Source: Chrysoporthe austroafricana (Eukaryota; Ascomycota; Sordariomycetes; Diaporthales; Cryphonectriaceae). From it: DNA of 64,000 bases. Where the stretch lies: positions 372,001-436,000 of the forward strand of contig JYIP02000009.1 of assembly GCA_001051155.2 (NCBI GenBank). Reading direction: 5' to 3'. The number at the start of each line of letters is the position of its first letter. Within the stretch, counting starts at the first letter, position 1. Positions 56,093 through 64,000 of the stretch are shown here, piece by piece. The notes below the pieces were generated by a model. The model was not told the origin of the DNA. It saw nothing but the letters and a program-made list of their open reading frames with translations, and ran no database searches. The position numbers were made by a program, and so were the translations under genes.

Positions 56093-57435
56093 TCACCACT
56101 GGCTCTCCATCTCACTCCCGGCCAGCATGTTGGCGATGTTCAACCTGGCACTCCACATGATGTTCTCCGTCGACCCCTTCTCCCTGATCTCCGGCGGCTT
56201 CTCCTCGTCGCCCCCGCCGTAGTTCTGGATGTCGCTGTCAGCGCGGATCGGCCCCTTCGCCTTGTGGTGGAAGAACAGGGGCGGCGTGACGCTCAGGCAC
56301 TTCATGTCCAGGCCGCGGTCGCCGAGCCCGGCCGGGTCCTCGCCGCGGCCGAGCCCGGCCCAGCTGCTGACGGCGCGGCGGCAGGCCCAGGCCAGCGCGT
56401 TGTCGAAAGGGCCGGACAGCCGGTCGACGCTCAGGTCGTAGAGGATCTTCTCCGCGCCGCGCAGGCTGACGGCGTACGCGAACGTGCAGATCGGCGCCGC
56501 CGTCACGTGGACCCAGCGCGTGCGCTCCGGGTGCGCGGCGAAGTTCACGATGCCCGTGAGCCGGTCGCGCGGCGGCACCGTCGCGTCGTTGAGGATCGTC
56601 CACTTGCGCGCCATGGCCTCGCGGGCCGGGTCGTCCGGCGCGAGCCCCTGGTTCTCGGGGAGGTCCTCGGGGAACGGCTCGCCGCAGTGGCCCAGCCAGA
56701 GGACGTCCCAGTCGTCGCCGTAGGGGCTGGTCGGGGGCGAGGCGGCGGGGCGCGCACTAGACGGCCGGCCCGTCGCGAAGAACGTGTCGGGCAGCGTGGA
56801 CAGCACCGCGCGGGCGCCGGTGGCGGTGAGCTCGAGCTGCGGCTTGAGCCGGACGTCCCAGTCCATGTCGTCCTCCATAATCAGGGCGGAGTCGAGCTTC
56901 TCCTCGACGACCCTGGAAGGCGTACAGGTATATCAGCATGGTCTCCTCAGGCGGGGCGTCGCGAGGGTCCCAGCGCGCGTGTGGCCTACCTCCTGATCGC
57001 ATTCATGTGTCCCCTCCAGCTCCCCAGGTTCGTCTCCATCAGCTTCTTCCGGTCTACCCCAAACGGCACCGCCTTGTCCGGTATGGTCTCCCCGCGCACT
57101 CCATCCATCCACTCGATGTCGAACCCCGTCAGCGACGACGACAGCGCGATCGCATCTCTCTTGTCGGTGCGCTCCGGGAGCCCGACGACGAACACCTTTC
57201 CGAACCCGAGCGTGCTGTTCGTCACCCGATTAATGTCCGCTGGCTCTGCATGTCCTTTATAGTCCCTGCCGTACGGCCTCTCGCCCTTGGGAGTCTTCGT
57301 CGTCGTCGCAGTCAGGGTTGTCGCGGCGGAAAAGTATCGCGGGAGGACCTGGCTCGGGTGGAGCAGGTAGAAGCAAGTAAAGACAAATATGGAGACAGCG
57401 ACGGCGGCGACCAGCCGAGGCCGCACGAGGATCAT
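56093..57435 (-). CDS. Glycosyltransferase family 25 protein, type II membrane
   Basis: Golgi/ER-type glycosyltransferase of the GT25 (LPS-biosynthesis-like) family common in filamentous fungi. Exons 57435-56990 and 56912-56093 on the minus strand give 421 residues. A short cytosolic tail and a single membrane anchor (VAAVAVSIFVFTCFYLLHP) precede a luminal domain. FGKVFVVGLPERTDKRDAI is the GT25 nucleotide-sugar block, and NLGSWRGHMNAIRRVVEE, completed by the splice, precedes the metal-binding IMEDDMDWDVRL. Later DVLWLGHCGEPF, and the acceptor-side FAYAVSLRGAEKILYDL and DNALAWACRR are typical. The 77-nt intron (56989-56913) is gtaggc...cttccag. Sugar and acceptor are unknown. Confidence 0.88.
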
Positions 57436-58834
57436 TGTGGATCAGGCTTTGCAGGCGGCGCTTCAAGTCGAGTGGGGACCTGCGCGGTAGCTGGCCTGGA
57501 AGCACCCGGTAGGCGCAAGGTCTGTGGGGCTTGATAGCACTTGACCGAGGATTAAGGCAATGAGGTCAAGGACGACAGAACGGGCGAAGGAAAGCCATGT
57601 AGCTGCGTGGTGCTATACGGGACAACATCACGTCAGCCGTCAAGAGCGGCAAGCCACCGCCAACTCGTATGCGGGACATGCTAAAGACAAAGAAGCCCAA
57701 CGCTGATAGCTGCTGTCAGACCCCAGATGTTGGCAGATAGACATGCATCCATCATTGGCCGAGCTGGCGCGTGGCTTACCTTCATGCATGTTTGCGCGGT
57801 CCAACTCTCCGAGGGCCTTAATTTAGGGCCGGGGGGGGGGGCCAACGGATACATCGCTCGGAATGGTTCCTTATCGGGAACATCAGCGAAGATGGTGACA
57901 CTTTGTGCGACGTCGTAGAACGTTTGAGACATCGCCTGTGTAACTTTGCCTTTTGAAAATATGCGGAGGGAATGGCTAGTATGCCGGATGAGCCGCTCAT
58001 TACAATGCTCGTGGTTTGTTGCTGGTTCTAAGGCGTATTGGTGAAGCAGGTTGGGATGGCCTTGCTTCGAATGCAGTATGAATGAGGGTCCCGCGACGGA
58101 CGTGGGGGTAGCCGAGGGCACGGCGCTTAAGTATATCTCCTTTCCCACTGTGGTAATCATCACAACGCCTTTGTTCTCAGAAAAGACTTCAGGTAGTGAA
58201 ACTGTCGTTCCTCGAGTCCTGGAGATCGTGTTTGTGACACCATAATAGGTGAAATCCCCCTCACCCGCCCCCACAAACCTAAGCCCCAGATTGATTTCCT
58301 CATTCTTGTCCGCATCTCATGTCCGCATCTCAGAATTCGAGTACGATGGGCAGTTGGATGGCCCATATCCTCAAGTGTCCTTATATGTCTCATATATATG
58401 AGTCGTTTCCCAGATAGTGCTGCCGTCATGGCCATGGAGTGTTTCGCTCTAATAAGGGTGAAAGAGTGCCTTTGTGCTCGAAACCCCGAGGGCAACGCTG
58501 ATGATGGATATGGCTTCAAGCCAATGCATGTCTAAGTCTCTTGATGATGACTCAGCGGAGACTTTTGCTCGTATTTAACTTGCATGAAATTTATTGGGAA
58601 CTCTGCAGGATCCTTCGTGTGCCGAGATCGCTTGCCGTTGAGGGGCACGTACAACGCCTCGAGCCCACCGCTTCCCCAGAGGGGTTCAACTCGAGGAATC
58701 GTGCTCTCATGCCGAAGAGGGACACCCAGAAACACCAGCAGCGCACTTGCTCCGACTGAACAGCTCATTTGTAAAGAAACAAGAAGAAAAAAAACAAATA
58801 AACCGTCACCTGTGGAGAGATCAAGACATCGCTT
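57436..58834. other. Divergent region between GT25 and SDR genes
   Basis: About 1.4 kb. Contains one doubtful minus-strand frame (57681-58274) listed separately and a poly-G run near 57833. It must hold the promoters of both flanking genes. Confidence 0.5.
57681..58274 (-). CDS. Hypothetical open frame, doubtful
   Basis: A 197-codon minus-strand frame beginning MGAGEGDFTYYGVTNTISRT. Parts look protein-like (VVMITTVGKEIYLSAVPSA, FYDVAQSVTIFADVPDKEPF) and the C-terminus is hydrophobic (IWGLTAAISVGLLCL), which might be a tail anchor. No family is recognised and the plus strand of the same stretch has competing short frames. It could be a lineage-specific gene or chance. Confidence 0.3.
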   Translation of the reverse strand: MGAGEGDFTYYGVTNTISRTRGTTVSLPEVFSENKGVVMITTVGKEIYLSAVPSATPTSVAGPSFILHSKQGHPNLLHQYALEPATNHEHCNERLIRHTSHSLRIFSKGKVTQAMSQTFYDVAQSVTIFADVPDKEPFRAMYPLAPPPGPKLRPSESWTAQTCMKVSHAPARPMMDACLSANIWGLTAAISVGLLCL

Positions 58835-59719
58835 GTGGCTACCATGGCCTCGGACAGAACCGTGGGCGATTTCCCCATCCGGGACAAGATCCTCCTGATC
58901 ACGGGCGGCGGCTCGGGCATCGGCCTCGCCTTCACGCGGCAGTTCCACGCCCGCGGTGGCCGCGTGCTCATCGGCGACCTCAAGCTCACCGCGGACGCCG
59001 AGGCCTTCCTGCGCGCCGCCGAGGCCGCCCGGCCCGGCAGCACCGCCTTCCAGCGCTGCGACGTGGCCGACTGGCGGGGCCTGCACGCGCTCGTCTCGGC
59101 GGCGGTGCGCGCGTTCGGCGCCGTGCCCGACGTGTACTGCCCCTGCGCCGGCATCTTCGAGCCGCCGTGGAGCAACTTCTGGGACGACACCGAGGACGCC
59201 GGCTACGCGACCGTGCGCATCGACGCCGAGCACCCGGCCAAGCTGACGCGGCTCGCCTTCCGCGCCCTCCTCGGCGCCGACAAGAAGGGCGTCGTGCTGC
59301 TCGTCTCCTCGGTCGCCGGGCTCGTCGGCACCTACGGCTGCCCGCTGTACTGCATGGCGAAGCACGCGGTCGTGGGGCTGTGCAAGAGCCTGGGCGAGGC
59401 CGACGAAGCTCAGGGCGTCAAGGTGGTGTGCATCTGTCCGCACCTGGTGGCGACGCCGCTGTGGGAGGACAGGGACGATGACAGGGCAGAGACCTATAAA
59501 TACAACCAGGAATCAACCCATAAATTCAAGCCGGACGAGATCGCTGAGGTTATGGTCAAGTTGGTCGAGGAGGGAAAATACAGCGGTGGCACGGTCTATA
59601 TGAAGGCGCCTCAGAAAGAAGAGGTGGTTCATGAGCATGATCCCACGCAATTCGGCAGCAACATTCCAAATGCCGCCTTGGAGAAAGAGAGAGGAAAGAA
59701 GTGGAACATGGATGCATAA
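58835..59719 (+). CDS. Short-chain dehydrogenase/reductase, 15-PGDH-like
   Basis: Classical SDR of 294 residues in one exon. The cofactor motif TGGGSGIG lies near residue 28, IGDL after the second strand favours NAD(H), and the active site shows VSSVAG with the catalytic serine and YCMAK with the Tyr and Lys. The early CDVAD and the NAG-equivalent CAGIF are present (Asn of NNAG is replaced by Cys-Ala-Gly here). The overall look is like 15-hydroxyprostaglandin dehydrogenase-type fungal SDRs. Two in-frame starts exist: MATMASD (58835) and MASD (58844). The tail beyond 59500 is hydrophilic (EEVVHEHDPTQFGSN) and ends KKWNMDA. The middle of the gene is much more GC-rich than its ends. Substrate unknown. 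Confidence 0.9.
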   Translation: MATMASDRTVGDFPIRDKILLITGGGSGIGLAFTRQFHARGGRVLIGDLKLTADAEAFLRAAEAARPGSTAFQRCDVADWRGLHALVSAAVRAFGAVPDVYCPCAGIFEPPWSNFWDDTEDAGYATVRIDAEHPAKLTRLAFRALLGADKKGVVLLVSSVAGLVGTYGCPLYCMAKHAVVGLCKSLGEADEAQGVKVVCICPHLVATPLWEDRDDDRAETYKYNQESTHKFKPDEIAEVMVKLVEEGKYSGGTVYMKAPQKEEVVHEHDPTQFGSNIPNAALEKERGKKWNMDA

Positions 59720-60058
59720 AATTCTCAGATCTTCAACGCAACCCCCTCTACACCTTCCTTCTTTTTCGTCTTTCCTCCCTGTCTTTGCTTTTGGCAACAT
59801 GTCATTCATTGAGTGGATCTGGGCGAAATTCCGAGCATAAGCAATTCCATCATCGGTCATTCTGACTCAGAATCGTGCGCTACATGTTGAGACACAAGGT
59901 GCCGGCTCCCTAACCTTCAGATATTGCCATCTACCAAACAATAACAGGGTAGCGACATCGCATAAACAAGGATATCGTGCAACTAGAGACCCCAAGAACG
60001 CCAGTCCGAAGCAGAACAAATCGTCCCTCGTCACGTGGGCGTCCCGCGCTGATGATGC
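59720..60058. other. Convergent intergenic region
   Basis: About 340 bp between the ends of the SDR and the DUF1917 gene. It should hold both polyadenylation regions. Nothing else was seen. Confidence 0.5.
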
Positions 60059-61276
60059 TCAGAGCGCCCAACCTCCGCCGTCGAACCCATCTTCCTCCTT
60101 GATCATCTTCTCCAGGGCGGCAGAGCCGTTCTCCCTCTTGTCCATCTTCTCCAGGACTTTGCCCTCTCTCTCCTTAATATACGCGAAGATGTCATTCGAG
60201 CTGTAGATCGAGGCCCTCAGGTTCCAGGGGTTGTCGGAGCCGATGCCCAGATGGGTGTACGCGTCTGTTCTCTTGGGTCAGCCAAAGGACGGGAGGGGAA
60301 CGATCTGGTGCCGAAGCCGAGCACTCACCAGGCTTGTAGTAGATCTGCTTGCGCCCGGGGCCGATGCGCACGAGCCCCAGCTGCTTCATGCGGTTCAGCA
60401 CGCGCGCGACGTCGTCCCGGTCGCTGAAGTCGTACGTGTAGATGGAGATGATCCGAGGCTTGGTCGCGCCCCTGTGCTCGCGGGGCGCGACCCGGGCGGA
60501 GATGCCCAGCTCGTGCCGGAAGGTCGCCCGTGCCACCGTGGCCCAGATGTCGTCGACATACGCGGGCTCGATGAAGAGCATCCACTGCGAGCTCGGTGTC
60601 AGCAGCCTGAACGGGGGGCGAAGGGCGCTCGGCGGGAGAGAGGCTGCTCACCTTGCCGGTACGAACTTTCAGCATCTTGGCCAACATCAACAGATCGTTC
60701 ACGCACTCCTCTCTCTGCTCGGCGATCTCCCTGTTCACCGCCGCCTTCGACGGCCCGGCCTTACCGCCCTGGCCGCCGACAGTCTTCTCCTGCACCTCCC
60801 GCAGGCTATCCCCGAGGATCTCCAGCCTCGCCTCCCCGCCCTCCTTGAACTTGGCGACTTGCGCGCCAAATTCCTCCGGGGCCTCCTCGCCGCCCCGGTC
60901 CTGGCGTCGGATGTACGGGTTGGCGATATAGATCCAGGGGACACTGGGGCTGATGTCCGTCGTGGACGGAGGGAGGCGCGACAAGAAGGCCTCGATAGTC
61001 TCGCTCAGCTGGTAGGCACAGGCAGTACGGCCCTCGTAGGGATTGTGCATGGTCGTGGCCGGTGCGGGTGAGGAGGACTCCTGCTTGACGCTCTTAGCCG
61101 GCGACGCCGAGACGGACAGAGAGTGGCTGCGCCAGTAGCTGGCCGGGTCGAAGGCCTCCAAGCGGGATTCGAAGCCGCGGACCTCGTCCTCGTCACCTGG
61201 TGTAGTATTAGTGATCAGCGCGTAGATGAGAGGGGATATAATAGTAAGCACCGTAGAAGTCTGAATCTGAGTCCAT
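60059..61276 (-). CDS. DUF1917 (BLES03/C11orf68-like) protein
   Basis: Protein of unknown function with an eIF4E-like fold in its human relative BLES03. Exons 61276-61252, 61196-60652, 60584-60329 and 60264-60059 on the minus strand give 343 residues. The first exon is only 25 nt (MDSDSDFY). The family block runs from WIYIANPYI to the C-terminal signature KWMLFIEPAYVDD, then RIISIYTYDFSDRDDVARV, IYYKPDAYTHLGIGSDNPW and NLRASIYSSND, which matches the known DUF1917 pattern well. The middle (about residues 125-180) is charged and helical, probably an insertion specific to fungi. It is divergent from DPH7 with 372 bp between starts. Function is unknown; cytosolic by absence of signals. Confidence 0.85.
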
Positions 61277-61648
61277 TTTGTATGTGGCTGTCCTCCGCGC
61301 GAGGCCTAAAAGCCACTCAGAGAAGAAGTTTGCAGGACAGCAGAGCTGTCTCCTACATATTACACGCAGGCTGGAGATTGCAAAGATGCTTTTGAAAATG
61401 CGACATGAGGTCAAAGGCACCTGATCCAGCAGGGGGTTGAGTTGTCCCAGAGGGCAGTCGAGCGGAGCCTCTGGAACCCTGAACCTTGACACTAGGTACA
61501 ATAACCCTACTAGGGTAGAAGCAGGACTATAATAGTTGAAATCTTCCGCTTTTCCGCGTCAGCCTTGTCCAAAAACTGGGCGACAAAGCGCATCTTCCGA
61601 TATATGTTTCGTAATTGCGGGGGGTCAGCAGGGACGATTCGACCAGCT
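61277..61648. other. Divergent promoter region between DUF1917 gene and DPH7
   Basis: The 372 bp between the two start codons must serve both genes. An upstream frame in the DPH7 direction (from 61565, TTG) is in frame with its start but has no ATG closer to family length. Confidence 0.5.
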
Positions 61649-63012
61649 ATGGATGCTCCTGAGGGCGAGTGCATCTTGTCCGCGCAGTCGACAGTCCTCG
61701 ACCTCCCTCCAAGCTGCATCGAATTCTGCCCTGCCCACCCGTCGTATTTCGTGGTTGGGACGTATTATCTCGAGAAGGGAGCGGACGCACAAGACGGCCC
61801 AGGGGGGGCAGCCGATGACGAGGAGCTATCTGGGGTCAAGGCCGGGCAGCCCCAGAGCAGAAACGGGAGCGTGATCGTCTTCCACCTCCGGGACGGAACA
61901 GCGTAGGGCACCATCGCATTGCCCTGCCGATACTCACACAAGCCGTGCTGATGCTCTCCAGGCATGCCGCACAGACGATCCCCCAACAGTCCGCAGTCTT
62001 TGACCTGCACTTTCAGCCGCAGGCAGACCGAGCCGATGTCTGTGCCGCAGTGTCGAGCACGGGGACCATATCCTTCTTCAGGCTGTCCCCCGATGCAGGC
62101 TCCCAGGGCCCGGATGCAGAAGCAAGAGACATCCTCCAGCCCTTGAGCGTCCTCCGGATCCCAGACCTGGGGGAAGATGTGCTCTTCACCTACTTCGCCT
62201 GGCATCCCACCACCCCAGGCCAGACGGCCATCACTACCGCCGGCGGCCAGGTCATCTTGGTCCAGATCCACGACGACTACCAGGGCCTCGACGTGGTGGA
62301 GAGATCCGTTATCGAGCACAGCCTGGAGGCGTGGGTCGTCGCCTTCTCGCCACCAGCGCCCGCGTCCGCGCCCGAGGCATCCCAAACCCCATGCACAGTC
62401 TTCTCCGGCGGCGACGACTCCGCCCTGAAGTACACCACGCTCGACCTGTCAGCATCGGGCCAAGGCGACGCCGGGAGCCGGACGCCGTACCCGCCCGTCG
62501 AGCTCAGGGACCACACCGCAGGCGTGACCGCCATCCTGCCCCTCGGCATCCCCACGACCTCCGGCGCCCACCTCGTCCTCACGGGCAGCTACGACGACAC
62601 CCTGCGGGTCTTCGCCGTCGCGCCCCTCCACACCACCTACGGTGCGCGCAGGGTGAGGCTCCTGGCGGAGAAGAACCTCGGCGGTGGCGTCTGGCGGCTG
62701 AGCACCGTCGGCGGCGCAGCTGCCGCGGCGGAGGGCGGGGGGTGGGAGGTCACGGTGCTCGCGTCGTGCATGCACGCTGGCACGCGGATCTTGAGGATCT
62801 GTGGCGACGGTGAGAGTGCCGCCAGCGTGGAAGTGCTGGGGAGGTTCGAGGAGCACAAGAGTATGAACTACGGGAGCGACTGGTCCAGGACGGAGAGCCG
62901 GCTGGATCGTCCCTCGGGAGAAACAGCCGAGGTGTTATGTGTGTCGACGAGTTTCTACGACCGGCTACTCTGCGTGTGGAAGTTCAAACTGCCTGCTAGA
63001 GACTCAATATAG
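61649..63012 (+). CDS. DPH7: Diphthine methyltransferase Dph7 (WD-repeat)
   Basis: WD-repeat methylesterase that demethylates diphthine methyl ester on elongation factor 2, allowing the final amidation step of diphthamide synthesis. Exons 61649-61902 and 61962-63012 give 434 residues. The start MDAPEGECILSAQSTV is followed by LDLPPSCIEFCPAHPSYFVV, YLEKG and SRNGSVIVFHL, the first blades. Later blades carry HFQPQADRADVCAAV, LFTYFAWHPTTPGQ, VFSGGDDSALKYTTLDL, VLTGSYDDTLRVFAV and the closing GSDWSRTE and VSTSFYDRLLCVWKFK. The length matches the yeast and human proteins. The 59-nt intron (gtaggg...ctctccag) lies after the first blade. Cytosolic. Divergent from the DUF1917 gene. Confidence 0.93.
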
Positions 63013-63739
63013 CTCATATCACACAGCGAGAGTAAGAGAAAGGGGGGGGGGGAAGGCTGCATAGCTCCCATTCCTTCTCCGCCACCGTACGCCATAGCAC
63101 TGGATGCTCCCCCTCGCCTCATGGATTTTAATGCGGCACCGGGGTCACACGACCTGCCGTTGTGAGGCAGCCTGGCGAAGTCCGTAGCAGCCTGCGAACC
63201 CTGCCACTTCCCATTCGTCGGCAGCAAGATGGTAGCCTAACCCACCGCCCTGGAAGTGTGACTGTACAACATCGCACTCCTGGGTGTCTTTGCCGCCCTT
63301 TACCTGATTGACTAATATCAGAAACACCCCGTCAGTGTATCTAAGCTGCCTCTAGGTTGAAGAGTCCGACTCCTGGAAGCGATAGCCTAATTCTTCCAAA
63401 GTTCACGAGGCCGGAGGAGATTCGGATCGGGTTGGATTGGCGTTGAACCACAGGTCTTTGTACAGATTTGAGGGGAAAACGCCAAAACGCTAGGCCATGC
63501 ATATAGCAGCGCAATGATCAACCCTTGTTCGCTGGGATTGATAATATGGGAGTTGGGGGGTTTGGTTGGTTGAGGTATGGTGAGGTCATTATGCTACAAG
63601 TGGGTGAAATGTGACAAGTGGTCAAGCGATGCTAAGATACGGCGAGAGCCGTTTTGGACATCCATTCAGAAGCAGTGCGTTGGAACTTGAGCCTCGCCTC
63701 TTCTGGCGACTCTATTGATCAGTACATTAACAAAAGGTA
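63013..63739. other. Convergent intergenic region
   Basis: About 730 bp between DPH7 and the partial gene at the window end, with a G run at 63040-63051. Nothing else was recognised. Confidence 0.5.
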
Positions 63740-64000
63740 TCATGTGCCCGTGCCTTTGGCGTCCGGTCTCCCCAGCACAACGACCGCACCGACCAACCAA
63801 GCTGGCCACCACACGCCCCAGACGACGATACTCGTGTACGTCCCCCACACTCTCCAGCCGAATGCGGCTTCTCTCAACAACTCGCCGACGCTGTTTCCCA
63901 GCCCACCATGCCAGTACATCGACCAGCCCACAATGACGGCCGTTGGCGCGACTAGGTTCAGCAACGCGGTACAGAGCCATCGCATGGCGGGCAATTTGGG
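63740..64000 (-). CDS. C-terminal part of a membrane protein, runs off the window
   Basis: The minus-strand frame is open to the window edge and ends at 63740 with GRPDAKGTGT. The visible 86 residues contain two strongly hydrophobic stretches (LLNLVAPTAVIVGWSMYW and SIVVWGVWWPAWLVGAVVVL) separated by GELLREAAFGWRVWGTY. This indicates a multi-pass membrane protein, but the family cannot be told from the fragment. The residues MRWL near the edge could be a start, but upstream codons stay open, so the gene is treated as 5'-partial. Confidence 0.55.
   Translation of the reverse strand, partial: PKLPAMRWLCTALLNLVAPTAVIVGWSMYWHGGLGNSVGELLREAAFGWRVWGTYTSIVVWGVWWPAWLVGAVVVLGRPDAKGTGT

Noticed and set aside
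56264..57262. Plus-strand 332-codon frame opposite the GT25 gene
   Set aside because: Arg/Ala/Val-rich mirror of a very GC-rich coding exon; the minus strand carries the GT25 motifs.
1..64000. CRISPR arrays, bacterial operons or ribosome binding sites
   Set aside because: The window is eukaryotic (spliceosomal introns, ER and mitochondrial proteins); none of these features is present.
1..64000. Intact transposable element or retroelement
   Set aside because: No transposase, integrase or reverse-transcriptase motif, terminal inverted repeat or long terminal repeat was recognised on either strand.

Overview
The window looks like a nuclear contig of a filamentous ascomycete, most likely a Sordariomycete. 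Genes are interrupted by short introns (mostly 50-130 nt, GTRNGY...YAG, with CTAAC/CTAAT-like branch sites). The families present (Skt5/Chs4-type chitin synthase regulator, fungal DUF7708 and DUF7025 proteins, fungal S28 peptidase, CYP65-like P450, DHA1-type MFS) are typical of moulds. I rebuilt exon structures by hand; for most genes the splice phases close exactly.

Layout. 1-7244: no convincing gene. 7245-28317: accessory, gene-sparse part with a cytochrome P450, a secreted S28 serine peptidase, an MFS exporter, a poor-quality stretch (T runs, one N) upstream of it, an AAA+ ATPase (DUF7025 type) carrying a one-base frameshift, a head-to-head DUF7708 NTPase-like protein, a PEBP-family protein, a membrane-anchored alpha/beta hydrolase, and a small protein with an N-terminal MGCC lipidation motif. 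28850-63012: conserved housekeeping part with UGGT (ER glycoprotein folding sensor) divergent from alpha-COP, proteasome Rpn12, a disordered hypothetical protein, Skt5/Chs4 with a CAAX box, Rad54, a mitochondrial carrier, a GT25 glycosyltransferase, an SDR, a DUF1917 (BLES03-like) protein divergent from Dph7. The window ends inside a membrane-protein gene.

How the genes fit together. UGGT ends in KDEL and so depends on COPI retrieval, the machinery that alpha-COP belongs to; the two start about 1 kb apart, head to head. The AAA+/DUF7708 pair shares a 0.7-kb intergenic region and resembles accessory NTPase loci of fungi, but a joint role is inference. P450, S28 peptidase and MFS lie next to one another without any backbone enzyme, so I do not call a biosynthetic cluster. 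I found no clearly new multi-gene system. The strongest oddities are the frameshifted AAA+ gene with a GC-AG intron inside its Walker A, the CAAX box split by an intron in Skt5, the stop-free 3n introns of alpha-COP and Rpn12, and the unresolved 5' ends of RAD54 and SKT5.
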